This document shows, piece after piece, positions 24,975 to 34,534 of a DNA stretch of 64,000 bases. The notes below the pieces were generated by a model. That model had not been told where the DNA came from, searched no databases, and saw only the letters and a list, made by a program, of their open reading frames with translations. The position numbers were made by a program, and so were the translations under genes. How positions within the stretch are numbered: position 1 is the first letter of the stretch; each line of letters opens with the position of its first letter. Source of the stretch: Riemerella columbipharyngis (GTDB taxonomy: Bacteria; Bacteroidota; Bacteroidia; Flavobacteriales; Weeksellaceae); contig NZ_FNAS01000008.1 of NCBI RefSeq assembly GCF_900101995.1, positions 22,138-86,137 of the forward strand, in the 5' to 3' direction.

Positions 24975-25856
24975 TTATTTTTCCTTTATTTTATCGTAGA
25001 GACTGTGGATAAGCCCATCTGCTACGGATATTTTTGGCACGAATACTTTACTAATATCCGCCCATTGCAGTACATTGCTAAAAATCTTAAGGGCAGGAAC
25101 TAAAACATCTGCTCGGTCTTCTCTTAGTTTATATTTCCGTATCCTCTCTTCTACACTGAGTTTGGAAAATTCTTTGAGATTTTTTTTAATGGTAGAGGCT
25201 GCCATCGGTTTGCCGTCTTTTATTTTATTCATAGAAGCCACTTTATTGATGTTTCCACCAGAGCCTATGGCTACAATGGTTTTCTTGCTGACAATGTTCT
25301 TGCATATCTCGTCCCGCATCTCCTGCCATTGCTCTTCTTTCACCAAATTATTAAGGAGCCTTATCGTTCCTATATTGAAAGAACGCTCGTACTTCATCTT
25401 ATCATTTTCATAGAAAGTAAGTTCCGTAGAGCCGCCCCCTACATCTATATAGAGGTAGGCAAAATCTTTATCCATTCCCTCTGCCACATGGTTTTCGTAG
25501 ATGAGGGTAGCCTCTTCGTCTCCGGAGATGATTTCTATCTCTATGCCGGAAGTTTCTTTTATTTTTTTTATGATGTCAAGCCCGTTTTTGGCATCTCTCA
25601 TTGCAGAAGTAGCACAAGCACGGTAGTGTTCTACATTATAAATTTTCATCAGTTCGCTAAAAATTTTCATCGCATCTACTGTCATTTTTTCTCTTTCTGG
25701 ACCTATGATACCTTTCGTAAATACATCCATTCCCAGCCTTAGAGGAATTCTTAGGAGGTTGAGTTTTGTGAATTCTGTTTGTCCGTCAATGGTTTTTACC
25801 TCGTTGATGAGGAGTCGAGCGGCATTGCTGCCTATATCTATGGCGGCTAATTTCAT
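24975..25856 (-). CDS. Ppx/GppA family exopolyphosphatase
   Basis: This 293-residue single-domain Ppx/GppA phosphatase has the actin-like ATPase fold. The phosphate-1 loop is AAIDIGSNAARLLI near the N-terminus, and the second motif is DVGGGSTEL near residue 140. It corresponds to the short form without the C-terminal HD domain. It hydrolyses polyphosphate or pppGpp. The start overlaps the end of ppk by 4 bases, so the polyphosphate-making and -breaking enzymes are translationally coupled. Confidence 0.93.
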   Translation of the reverse strand: MKLAAIDIGSNAARLLINEVKTIDGQTEFTKLNLLRIPLRLGMDVFTKGIIGPEREKMTVDAMKIFSELMKIYNVEHYRACATSAMRDAKNGLDIIKKIKETSGIEIEIISGDEEATLIYENHVAEGMDKDFAYLYIDVGGGSTELTFYENDKMKYERSFNIGTIRLLNNLVKEEQWQEMRDEICKNIVSKKTIVAIGSGGNINKVASMNKIKDGKPMAASTIKKNLKEFSKLSVEERIRKYKLREDRADVLVPALKIFSNVLQWADISKVFVPKISVADGLIHSLYDKIKEK

Positions 25857-27919
25857 AGTTTGTCGATTTTGTTTTTAAGATAATGATAAGTTTCTATCTG
25901 AGATCGTATTGCATTTCCATTTTGGTGTTTGTATTTATTTTTCATTCCATTGTCCAAAATTCTTGCTTTTACATTGTCTCGGAGCTGGATTTTCAGGATA
26001 TCTAATATTTCGGATTTTATATCTTTTTGGACAATTTTGATAGCAGCTTCCACGCGATAGTCTAAGTTTCGGGTCATCCAGTCTGCAGAAGAAATATAAA
26101 TATCTTCGTTTCCTTTGTTGTAGAAGTACATCACGCGGGCGTGTTCCAAGTATTCATCTACGATACTGATAGCATTTATTTTCTTTTTGAATTTTTTCTG
26201 CTGTACCGCACAGAAAATCCCTCTTACAATCATATCTATCTCTACACCGGCTTCGGCAGCATCATAGAGTTTTTTTATCATCCCTCTATCGCTTAGGGAA
26301 TTTACTTTTATAATCATTTTGGCTTTTCTGCCGGCTTTTGCTTCGCTGATTTCTCTGTCAATATGCTGATAAATTCTTTCCCTCATATATACAGGGCATA
26401 CCATCAGAGATTTACAGCTTTTTAGAGCGACGGCAGGGTTTGTATCAGGCTTTCGGAAGAGATTAAATACTTTATTAATGTCCGCCATTACCGCTCTGTT
26501 ACTCGTCATTAGAAGATGGTCTCCATAGACTTTTGCCGTTTTTTCATTAAAGTTTCCGGTACTCACAAAGCCGTATTGTATAGTTTTGTTATGGCTTCGT
26601 TTTTTTATGGAGCAGAGTTTCGCATGGACTTTTTTATTTGATAGTCCAAGGAGTACTTTTATGCCCTCTTGTTCTAGTTTTTCTTTCCATACTAAATTAG
26701 CTTCTTCATCGAACCTTGCCCTTAGCTCTATCATCACAGTGACCTGTTTCCTGTTTCTTGCAGCATTGATAAGTGCATTGATAATCTTGGAATTGGATGC
26801 AAGGCGGTATATAGTGATTTGGATAGATTTCACATCGGGGTCCATAGCGGCTTCTCTCAGGAGGTCTATCACGGGATTATAGTTGTGATAAGGAAATGAC
26901 AGCAATACATCTTTCTTGATAATGACATCGGTAACCCGTCCTTCTTTACTAAATGCAGGATGCAGGAAAGAGGTTCGTTCCACAGGTTTTTCACTATTAT
27001 TGAAAACATTAGGAAAATCCATAAAGTGTTTGAAATTGTGAATCTTCTGCCCTGGTATAATGCTGTCTTTTTTAGAAAGATTAAGTTTCCTGATAAGTAG
27101 CTCCAAAAGGGCTTTATCCATATTCTCATCAAATACAAACCTTGTAGGTTTCCCTTTCCTCCGGCTTTTCACTCCTTTTTCTATTTTGTCTGCAAGGGTT
27201 GTATTGATATCATTATCCAAATCAAACTCTGCGTCCTTAGTCACTTTGAAGCAATGAGCCTGAAAATCATCATACCCAAAATAAGAAAAAATATAAGGAA
27301 GATTATGGATAATGACATCTTCCAAGAGCATAACATCTTTTTCATTATTTTCCGATGGAATAATCACAAAACGCCCCAGCACCTTGGAAGGCACCTCTAT
27401 TATAGCGTAGTTGCTCTCGTACTCCCAGCTCTTTTTCCGCATCGCTACCCCGATGTAAAGGCTTTTATCCCGAAGATAAGGCATAGGCGTATTTTCTCTT
27501 AGGATAATGGGAATTACATTGGCTTCTACCTCATCGTGGAAGTATTGTTCTACAAAGCTTTTCTGTTTTTCTGTAAGCTCCGGGCTTGTTTTAATGAAAA
27601 CGCCCTGCTCAGCCATTTTTTTTTGGATTTTATCCCAAGCCTTGTTAAAGTTTTTTTGTTGTTTAATGACTACTTCATTGATTTTGTCAAGTATCTTCTG
27701 AGGTTCCTCGAAAAAAGAAGTTTCAATATGCTTTTGCTTGAAATCCATCGCACGCTTCAATCCTGCAACACGCACCCGAAAGAACTCGTCTAAATTATTA
27801 GAAAATATCCCTAAGAATTTTATTCTGAGGTGCAGTGGTACAGTACCGTCCATAGCTTCTTGTAGTACGCGTTCATTAAAGGAAAGCCAAGTGATATCTC
27901 TAGGATTGAATTGAGGCAT
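25853..27919 (-). CDS. ppk1: Polyphosphate kinase 1
   Basis: This is a 688-residue PPK1 of normal length that polymerises phosphate from ATP into polyphosphate. It has an N-terminal helical domain with ITWLSFNERVLQEA (about 8-21), a head domain, and two C-terminal phospholipase-D-like domains. VHAKLCSI carries the phosphorylated histidine and the second PLD repeat has EHARVMYFYNKG. Its end overlaps ppx by 4 bases. A TAAATTTG -7-like box on its strand is at 27953-27960, with a TTG 24 bases away. Confidence 0.96.
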   Translation of the reverse strand: MPQFNPRDITWLSFNERVLQEAMDGTVPLHLRIKFLGIFSNNLDEFFRVRVAGLKRAMDFKQKHIETSFFEEPQKILDKINEVVIKQQKNFNKAWDKIQKKMAEQGVFIKTSPELTEKQKSFVEQYFHDEVEANVIPIILRENTPMPYLRDKSLYIGVAMRKKSWEYESNYAIIEVPSKVLGRFVIIPSENNEKDVMLLEDVIIHNLPYIFSYFGYDDFQAHCFKVTKDAEFDLDNDINTTLADKIEKGVKSRRKGKPTRFVFDENMDKALLELLIRKLNLSKKDSIIPGQKIHNFKHFMDFPNVFNNSEKPVERTSFLHPAFSKEGRVTDVIIKKDVLLSFPYHNYNPVIDLLREAAMDPDVKSIQITIYRLASNSKIINALINAARNRKQVTVMIELRARFDEEANLVWKEKLEQEGIKVLLGLSNKKVHAKLCSIKKRSHNKTIQYGFVSTGNFNEKTAKVYGDHLLMTSNRAVMADINKVFNLFRKPDTNPAVALKSCKSLMVCPVYMRERIYQHIDREISEAKAGRKAKMIIKVNSLSDRGMIKKLYDAAEAGVEIDMIVRGIFCAVQQKKFKKKINAISIVDEYLEHARVMYFYNKGNEDIYISSADWMTRNLDYRVEAAIKIVQKDIKSEILDILKIQLRDNVKARILDNGMKNKYKHQNGNAIRSQIETYHYLKNKIDKL

Positions 27920-28190
27920 TTTACTTTATTTTTTCATTATTTTCAGCAAGTTCAAATTTAAGAAAAATACTCTAAGTTTTGAGACAAGAATCTAATCATC
28001 TATATTAAATTTTATTTTTCAATAGCTTCATCATTCTTTTGAGTAAAATTTTATTTTATGTTAAGTGAATAAGAAAAGTAACTTTCCCAAATAGACATAC
28101 ACTATCTTCACCTATTAAAATCACAAACAAATTTACTCTAAATTTGATGCTTTGCTATTATTTTTATTTATTTGCATATAATTTAGATTT
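27920..28190. other. AT-rich intergenic region between ppk1 and a divergent permease
   Basis: About 270 bases between divergent genes. Besides -7-like boxes (minus strand 27953-27960 for ppk1; plus strand TAAATTTG 28139-28146 for the permease) I see no gene, RNA or strong stem-loop. Confidence 0.5.
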
Positions 28191-29096
28191 ATGTGGAACA
28201 ACACTATCTTCAGATTGCACTTTATCGTTTTTCTATGGGGGTTTACTGCCATTTTAGGTAAACTTATTTCCGCAGATGCTGCTACGCTGGTATTCTATAG
28301 GACAGGATTTGCAGCAATTTTTCTTTTCTTGTACTTTAGATTCGTAAAGAAACAAAGTATTCGTATTCCCCAGAAAAGAATACTTCAATTTCTTGGCGTG
28401 GGTGTTTTCATCGGGTTTCACTGGCTTTTATTTTTCTTATCCATTAAAAAGTCCAATGTATCTATCACGCTCAGCTGTATGTCTTTAGCCACTATTTTTA
28501 CGTCCTTTATCGAACCTATTTTTTACAAAAGAAAATTAGATTGGCTGGAGGTTCTTTTAGGATTTATCATCGTTTGCTGTATGGGAGTGATTTTCCAGAC
28601 ACAATTTCAGTACATGTGGGGGATTTTTTACGGAATACTATGTGCTTTTTTGGGGAGTTGCTTTTCTGTTTTTAATGGAAAACTTTATGGTAAAGCCTCT
28701 GCCGGAAATATTATATTTTATGAAATAGTGGGCAGTTGGCTTATTTTGAGTTTTTTTTATATTTGTACGGGACAAATATCAGAGATCGTTAAAATAAATT
28801 CACAAGATTTAGCGTTAGTTTTATTATTAGCAAGTTTTTTTACAGCGTTTCCTATGTATGTTTCTGTGGAGCTTATGAAATATATTTCGCCATTTACGCT
28901 TATTTTAACCGTAAATTTGGAGCCTGTGTATGGTATTGTTTTGGCATATTTTATCTTTGGACAATCGGAGCATATGGGAAGTTTGTTTTATATTGCAGCG
29001 TTGGTGATGCTACTGGCAATTATCATTAATGGGATAATGAAAGCCAAAAGACGAAAAACTTTAGCTCAAAACGAATTAAAAGCAACAAAATTATGA
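28191..29096 (+). CDS. EamA/DMT family metabolite exporter
   Basis: This 301-residue membrane protein has ten helices in two EamA repeats (about 8-135 and 150-285), the drug/metabolite transporter architecture. The first repeat shows RLHFIVFLWGFTAILGKLI and FYRTGFAA; the second shows VNLEPVYGIVLAYFIFGQ, the typical proline-containing helix. Substrates are often amino acids or metabolites and cannot be assigned here. The last 4 bases overlap the next gene. Confidence 0.9.
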   Translation: MWNNTIFRLHFIVFLWGFTAILGKLISADAATLVFYRTGFAAIFLFLYFRFVKKQSIRIPQKRILQFLGVGVFIGFHWLLFFLSIKKSNVSITLSCMSLATIFTSFIEPIFYKRKLDWLEVLLGFIIVCCMGVIFQTQFQYMWGIFYGILCAFLGSCFSVFNGKLYGKASAGNIIFYEIVGSWLILSFFYICTGQISEIVKINSQDLALVLLLASFFTAFPMYVSVELMKYISPFTLILTVNLEPVYGIVLAYFIFGQSEHMGSLFYIAALVMLLAIIINGIMKAKRRKTLAQNELKATKL

Positions 29097-30175
29097 AAAA
29101 AATAATAGTACTGTATTTTATTTCTATCCTAAGTTTCAGTGATGCTCAAACGGTACGAAAATACTCTAATGAATTTCTAAACATAGGTGCCGGTGCGAGA
29201 AGCTTGGCTATGGGAGGAGCGGTAATATCCAATCAAAACGACGTCTATTCTCCAATGTGGAATCCAGCAGGATTACTTGGCGTTTCCTCTGATTGGCAGG
29301 GGGCTGCAATGCACGCAGAGTATTTTGAAAGTATTGCAAAATATGATTACATGGCTTATGCTAAGGCTTTGGATAGGAATGAAGGCACATTTGCCGTATC
29401 ATTAGTAAGGCTGGGAGTAGATAATATACTAAACACCACCCAGCTCATTGACAGTGAAGGGAATATTAACTATGATAAAATAACGAAGTTTTCACAATCG
29501 GATTATGCGGCTTTGGTATCTTATGCTTTCCATCCTTTTGGCAACCAAATGTGGGATATGGGGGTAAATGCCAAGGTTCTCTATCGGAATGTAGGAAAGT
29601 TTGCAAACGGTTTTGGCTTTGGCTTTGATCTGGGGGCTATCTACCACTCGGATATGGGCTGGAACTACGGGTTTATGCTGAGAGATGCCACGACTACGGT
29701 AAGTTTTTGGTCTGTCAATCAGAATGCTCTTTCTTCGGTGGTTAATGGGAAAGAATACAACCCTGCCCCTAAGAACAATATGGAAATTACCATACCTAAA
29801 CTCAATGCAGGGGTAAGTAGAAATTTTGAGCTTTCCAGAGATTTAAGTCTATTGCCGGAAGCCGGCGTTAATATTGATTTTGCAAAAACAACAGCATTAG
29901 TATCTACGGACTTTGCAAGCATTACCCCCTATGCCGGAGCGGAGCTTTCGTTTAGAAATGTAGTTTTTGTAAGGGCGGGGATCAACAGATTTCAGCGTAT
30001 CTCTGATATAGAAACCAGAAAAGACAAACTATCTTTCCAGCCGAGTGCAGGTGTAGGCGTACGCTACAAAGGGCTTACATTGGACTATGCCCTTACCAAT
30101 TCCGGTGTGAACGGCAGTAATTTCTTCTCTAATTTCTTTTCCCTAAAATTAGATATGGCTGTATTTAGAAATTGA
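29093..30175 (+). CDS. PorV/PorQ family outer-membrane protein
   Basis: This 360-residue exported protein has a signal peptide to about residue 19 (FSDAQ). Its barrel domain opens with the family signature NIGAGARSLAMGGAVISNQNDVYSPMWNPAGL, the FadL-like start of PorV/PorQ (UPF0164) proteins. PorV and PorQ serve the type IX secretion system, PorV as a shuttle and PorQ anchoring modified LPS; other paralogues have no known role. Neighbours here are not T9SS genes, so I keep the general family call. It overlaps the upstream permease gene by 4 bases. Confidence 0.83.
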   Translation: MKKIIVLYFISILSFSDAQTVRKYSNEFLNIGAGARSLAMGGAVISNQNDVYSPMWNPAGLLGVSSDWQGAAMHAEYFESIAKYDYMAYAKALDRNEGTFAVSLVRLGVDNILNTTQLIDSEGNINYDKITKFSQSDYAALVSYAFHPFGNQMWDMGVNAKVLYRNVGKFANGFGFGFDLGAIYHSDMGWNYGFMLRDATTTVSFWSVNQNALSSVVNGKEYNPAPKNNMEITIPKLNAGVSRNFELSRDLSLLPEAGVNIDFAKTTALVSTDFASITPYAGAELSFRNVVFVRAGINRFQRISDIETRKDKLSFQPSAGVGVRYKGLTLDYALTNSGVNGSNFFSNFFSLKLDMAVFRN

Positions 30176-30186
30176 TAAAACAAGAT

Positions 30187-31005
30187 ATGTCCGCACTGAT
30201 ATCAATTGAGCAAAATAAAAAATACGAAAAAGGAGATTCTTTTTATTCGTCCAAATATGCAATTATATTATTGTCAAATAGTAAATTTTATGTGGATTCT
30301 ATACAATATGATGCAAAAGAACAAACCGTATTATTCCTTTCTCCGTATCAAAAACTGGTGTGGAATGATGATACTATTGTCAGTGAATTGTTATTTCACG
30401 GTGATTTCTACTGTATAGAATACCATAAAGAGGAAGTGGCTTGTAACGGATTATTATTCAACAATATATTTTTAAAACCTTATGTTGAAATTCCAAAAGA
30501 AGAATACCTTGAAATAAAATCTATTTTCAATAAAATAGAAGCCAAAACGCGTGACATTTCTCCTTTTGCAGATATGATAAACCGAACTTATATTCAGTTA
30601 GTTTTGGCATTGTGCAGCAGGGAGAAGTCCAATGAATTAGAAAAAATACAGAAACTCTCCCCATTAGACTTTCAGATGAGAAGACTACAAGAGCTTATAG
30701 ACAGGTATTTTAGCAGGGAGAGAAGTCCGTCTTTCTATGCCGATAAGCTGGCTATATCACTGCACAGTCTTAGCAGAAAATCTAAAAAATCTTTTGGGAA
30801 AACACCTACGGAGCTTATTCGCGAACGCGTTATTTTGGAAGCAAAAAAAATGCTCCATCTCACTTCAAAATCGGTGAAAGAAATCGCAGCTGTACTGTAT
30901 TTTGACGACGAATATTACTTCAGCAGGTATTTTAAGAAATGTGTAGGGTGCTCTCCCTCTCAATACCGAAAAGAAGTAGGGATTTCTATTGTGGTATCAG
31001 AATAG
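30187..31005 (+). CDS. AraC family transcriptional regulator
   Basis: From ATG 30187 the protein has 272 residues; a TTG at 30172 inside the previous gene's end is a weaker start. The N-terminal half is a cupin-like sensing domain with Cys76 and Cys86 in HGDFYCIEYHKEEVAC. The C-terminal half (about 170-272) is a double helix-turn-helix AraC domain with SRYFKKCVGCSPSQYR. The next gene is an RclC-like membrane protein. In E. coli the AraC-type RclR, activated through oxidised cysteines, controls rclABC; by analogy this regulator may control its neighbour, which is inference. Confidence 0.9.
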   Translation: MSALISIEQNKKYEKGDSFYSSKYAIILLSNSKFYVDSIQYDAKEQTVLFLSPYQKLVWNDDTIVSELLFHGDFYCIEYHKEEVACNGLLFNNIFLKPYVEIPKEEYLEIKSIFNKIEAKTRDISPFADMINRTYIQLVLALCSREKSNELEKIQKLSPLDFQMRRLQELIDRYFSRERSPSFYADKLAISLHSLSRKSKKSFGKTPTELIRERVILEAKKMLHLTSKSVKEIAAVLYFDDEYYFSRYFKKCVGCSPSQYRKEVGISIVVSE

Positions 31006-31049
31006 TAATTTGCTCAAAATAATCCATTACAAAGACATTTTTATCCATT

Positions 31050-31078
31050 TTGCTTTCTATCTCATTGTAGTAATTTTG
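31050..31078 (+). promoter_or_regulatory. Promoter of the RclC-like gene
   Basis: TTG (31050-31052), an 18-base spacer and TAATTTTG (31071-31078) match the Bacteroidota promoter. The gene therefore has its own promoter, downstream of and separate from the AraC regulator gene. Confidence 0.6.
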
Positions 31079-31099
31079 CAGACATAAAAAAATATCGTT

Positions 31100-31699
31100 A
31101 TGAATAAATTACTTTCAACATTAGCCGCGAGCCAATCGCAGTTTATCAATTTTATAAGAGTAGCTGTTTTTATCGTAATGGCTTGGATAGGAGGGCTAAA
31201 AGCATTTCAATACGAGGCAGATGGGATCGTTCCATTTGTGACCAACAGCCCTTTTATGAGCTTTTTGTACCATAATTCGGGGAAAACGGGAATCAATGAA
31301 GAAGGAAAAGAAGTTCCTCAATACAAACTTCATAGAAACCCTGAGGGAAAAATGGTGGCAAAGAACATTGCTTGGCACAAAGAAAATGGCACTTATGCAT
31401 TTTCTTACGGTTTAGGAACGGTAATCGTGAGCATCGGGATTTTAATGCTATTAGGCATATGGTATCCCAAAATCGGGCTTTGGGGAGGACTGCTCACTTT
31501 TGGGATGTCTATCGTTACGCTATCATTTCTTATAACGACCCCCGAAGTATATGTCCCTAATCTGGGAGGCGATATGCCGACACCTAATTTTGGCTTCCCT
31601 TATCTATCAGGAGCAGGAAGGCTTGTACTGAAAGATGTCATTATGATGGCAGGAGGGCTGATAGCCGCTTCGGATTGTGCTAAAAGAATATTGAAATAG
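31100..31699 (+). CDS. DUF417 (YkgB/RclC-like) membrane protein
   Basis: This 199-residue inner-membrane protein of the DUF417 family has four hydrophobic segments (about 15-33, 104-120, 125-147 and 174-190). It shows the typical opening FIRVAVFIVMAWIGGLKAFQYEADGIVPFVTNSPFMS-type segment and a late LSGAGRLVLKDVIMMAGG motif. E. coli YkgB is RclC, part of the reactive-chlorine defence operon. Here rclA and rclB are not adjacent. Own promoter and terminator make it a single-gene unit behind an AraC regulator. Confidence 0.86.
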   Translation: MNKLLSTLAASQSQFINFIRVAVFIVMAWIGGLKAFQYEADGIVPFVTNSPFMSFLYHNSGKTGINEEGKEVPQYKLHRNPEGKMVAKNIAWHKENGTYAFSYGLGTVIVSIGILMLLGIWYPKIGLWGGLLTFGMSIVTLSFLITTPEVYVPNLGGDMPTPNFGFPYLSGAGRLVLKDVIMMAGGLIAASDCAKRILK

Positions 31700-31723
31700 T
31701 ATTTTTGTTTTGCAATTTTATTT

Positions 31724-31753
31724 AAAACAGTCTTATTTAGAGGCTGTTTTTTT
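31724..31753 (+). terminator. Intrinsic terminator after the RclC-like gene
   Basis: AAAACAG (31724-31730) pairs with CTGTTTT (31744-31750), with further CT/AG pairing inside, and a T-run follows. Confidence 0.75.
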
Positions 31754-31872
31754 GTATAAATACAGTTTGGCCTACCAAAACATAAATATTTTTCTACTAA
31801 ACAAGTGTAGGTTTGAGGAGGATTGTACCTTTCGGTTAAAAATAATTACTTACTTTTGTTAAAATAAAAAAA

Positions 31873-33048
31873 ATGAACGAGGTTCGACTCAACTCCATCT
31901 TAGACAACGATTTCTATAAAATAACCATGCAAAATGCTGTGGTGAAACTTTTTCCAAAAGCAAAAGTAAAATATGAGTTCATCAATAGAGGAGCCCACTT
32001 GTTTCCGGAAGGCTTTGCTTCCGAGCTGCGTAAAGCGGTAGATGCTATGGCAGAGCTTAAACTTACTAAAGATGAAAAACGCTATTTGAAAGAAACTTGC
32101 CCTTATTTGGATTTACCTTATTTGGATTTTTTGGAAGGCTACCATTACGACCCTTCGGAAGTGAAAATCGTTCAAAAAGGAAACGAGCTTAAAGTAAGTG
32201 TGGAAGGCTATTGGTACAGGACTATTCTTTGGGAAGTTCCGCTGCTGGCTCTCATCTCCGAAATGCACTACCGGATGAATGAAATGGAGCGGAATTCCAA
32301 CCGTGTGGTATTAGAAAAAACCATTGAAAAATCTAAGAAACTCAGTGCTTTAGGGGTTACTTTCGCAGAATTTGGGACAAGGAGAAGGCACTCTTACAGA
32401 GTCCATCAGCTGGTAATGGAAGCCCTAATGGCAGACCGCTCGGGAGCATTCATAGGGACCTCTAATGTCCATTTTGCAATGAAATTTGGTATAAAACCGA
32501 TAGGTACCCACGCCCACGAGTGGTTTATGTTCCACGCGGCAGAATACGGGTTTAAGATGGCAAACCAGCTGGCATTAGAGCATTGGGTAGATGTCTATCG
32601 AGGAGATTTGGGGGTGGCACTCTCGGATACTTATACTACAGAAGTCTTTTTCAGGCAGTTTGACAAAAAATTTGCAAAACTCTTTGACGGTGTTCGCCAC
32701 GATAGTGGAGACCCAATAGAATTTGCCCACAAAACCATCAAGCATTATGAGAATTTTGGTATAAACCCAATGTATAAATACATCGTTTTCTCTGATGGTT
32801 TAAATCTAGAAAAAGTAGAAGAGATTACACGAGCTACACACGGAACTATAGGAATTTCCTTTGGAATAGGAACAAATCTTACTAATGATGTAGGACTGAA
32901 ACCAATGAATATTGTAATGAAACTTATCGGCGTACAAGCTCCTAATGGAGATTGGATTCCTACGGTAAAACTGTCTGATGAACCTAAAAAATACACAGGA
33001 GAGCCTAAAATGATCGAACTGGCTAAAGAATTTTTAAGAATATCATAG
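31873..33048 (+). CDS. pncB: Nicotinate phosphoribosyltransferase
   Basis: This 391-residue enzyme of NAD salvage makes nicotinate mononucleotide from nicotinate and PRPP. It has the family N-terminus LDNDFYKITMQNAV, the substrate segment FGTRRRHSYRVH and the central GTSNVHFAMKFGIKPIGTHAHEW, where the second His is the phosphorylated residue. The PRPP region is GVRHDSGDP. A TACTTTTG -7-like box is at 31851-31858. rmuC begins 9 bases after its stop. Confidence 0.96.
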   Translation: MNEVRLNSILDNDFYKITMQNAVVKLFPKAKVKYEFINRGAHLFPEGFASELRKAVDAMAELKLTKDEKRYLKETCPYLDLPYLDFLEGYHYDPSEVKIVQKGNELKVSVEGYWYRTILWEVPLLALISEMHYRMNEMERNSNRVVLEKTIEKSKKLSALGVTFAEFGTRRRHSYRVHQLVMEALMADRSGAFIGTSNVHFAMKFGIKPIGTHAHEWFMFHAAEYGFKMANQLALEHWVDVYRGDLGVALSDTYTTEVFFRQFDKKFAKLFDGVRHDSGDPIEFAHKTIKHYENFGINPMYKYIVFSDGLNLEKVEEITRATHGTIGISFGIGTNLTNDVGLKPMNIVMKLIGVQAPNGDWIPTVKLSDEPKKYTGEPKMIELAKEFLRIS

Positions 33049-33057
33049 TTAATTAAA

Positions 33058-34533
33058 ATGAATATTATCTTTTTATCAATTGGTATAGTTGCTGGAATGG
33101 TTATCATCTTTTTTATTTTCAGGGCAAATAGCGTTCCCAGAAAGCTCTATGATGAGGTACAGCAAAATAAAATACAGATAGATGCTGACCTTAAAAATGC
33201 TCAAAACATTATCTTAGAAAAAGAAAAAATATTGGCAGAGAGCAAAGAACAATGTGATAGCCTAAGCTCAAAATGCCAGAATCTAATGCAGGAACTTTCA
33301 AATATTTCGGCAGAGCATAAAAATATTACAGAGCGTTATGCAGAAAGCAGAGAGACGCTCAATTCTCTTCAGGTTACCATAGCCCAATTGACAAAAGAAA
33401 GCCAAAATTATTTTGCCCAAATCAGTGAGCTTAAAGCAAAAAATGAAAACCTCACGATTTTGCTCGATACGCAAAAAGAGGAAATGGGAAAAATTCAAGA
33501 GGAATCAAGGCTGCAATTTGAAAACATTGCCAATAAAATTTTAGAAGAAAAAACAGAAAAATTTACTTCCCTGAACAAAGAGAATTTAGGGCAAATCCTG
33601 AAACCTCTGGGCGAAGATTTAGAAAAATTTAAAAAAAGAGTAAACGAAGTCTATGAAAATGAGGCGAGAGAAAGACATTCTCTAAGAGATACTATCAAAA
33701 TAATGCTGGAGCAGACCTCCAAAATCAGCCGAGAGGCAAACAACCTTGCAACAGCCCTGAAAGGACAGTCAAAAACACAAGGAAACTGGGGCGAAATGAT
33801 TTTGGAAAATATTTTAGAAAAATCAGGATTACAAAAAGACAGGGAGTACTTTATGGAGTATGAACTTAGAAATGAAGACAATACGGCCTTACTATCAGAA
33901 TTTTCGGGTAGAAAAATGCGTCCCGATGCCATCGTAAAATATCCAGGAAATAGAACCGTCATCATAGACTCCAAAGTCTCGCTAAAAGCATTTAGCGAAG
34001 TAATAGACGAAGCAGATCCTGATATCTATGCCGCTAAACTTAGCAGACATCTATTATCGGTAAAGAATCATATTGACGAATTATCTCGGAAGGCTTACGA
34101 TGACTATGATAAATCTCTGGACTTCGTGGTGATGTTTATCCCCAGTGAACCAGCTTATATTGCCGCTATGCAGTCAGATCCAAACCTTTGGAGCTACGCT
34201 TACGAAAAAAGGATTTTACTGATGAACCCAAGCAATCTCATCACTTCTCTAAAACTTATCGTAAATCTGTGGAAACGGGAATACCAAAATCAGAATGCCG
34301 CAGCCATAGCAGACCGAGGAACCAAGCTCTACCACAAATTCGTAGGATTCGTAGAAAATCTGGAAAAAGTAGGCAAGAATATCGACCAAGCCAAAAATGC
34401 CTACGAAGAAGCCTACAAACAGCTCTATTCTGGGAACGACAATCTCATTCGCCAAACAGAAAAACTGAAGGAACTAGGTATCAAAACTAAGAAATCTTTA
34501 TCAACAGATTTAATTAAAAAAATATCAGAATAA
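33058..34533 (+). CDS. rmuC: DNA recombination protein RmuC
   Basis: This 491-residue protein has one N-terminal transmembrane helix (about 3-22), a long coiled coil (about 30-165) and the RmuC nuclease-like domain. The latter includes GNWGEMILENILEKSGL, RPDAIVKYPGNRTVIIDSKVSLKAF and the FVMFIPSEPAY motif of the PD-(D/E)XK fold. RmuC limits inversions at short inverted repeats. The next gene begins 1 base after its stop, but has a very different base composition. Confidence 0.95.
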   Translation: MNIIFLSIGIVAGMVIIFFIFRANSVPRKLYDEVQQNKIQIDADLKNAQNIILEKEKILAESKEQCDSLSSKCQNLMQELSNISAEHKNITERYAESRETLNSLQVTIAQLTKESQNYFAQISELKAKNENLTILLDTQKEEMGKIQEESRLQFENIANKILEEKTEKFTSLNKENLGQILKPLGEDLEKFKKRVNEVYENEARERHSLRDTIKIMLEQTSKISREANNLATALKGQSKTQGNWGEMILENILEKSGLQKDREYFMEYELRNEDNTALLSEFSGRKMRPDAIVKYPGNRTVIIDSKVSLKAFSEVIDEADPDIYAAKLSRHLLSVKNHIDELSRKAYDDYDKSLDFVVMFIPSEPAYIAAMQSDPNLWSYAYEKRILLMNPSNLITSLKLIVNLWKREYQNQNAAAIADRGTKLYHKFVGFVENLEKVGKNIDQAKNAYEEAYKQLYSGNDNLIRQTEKLKELGIKTKKSLSTDLIKKISE

Positions 34534-34534
34534 A

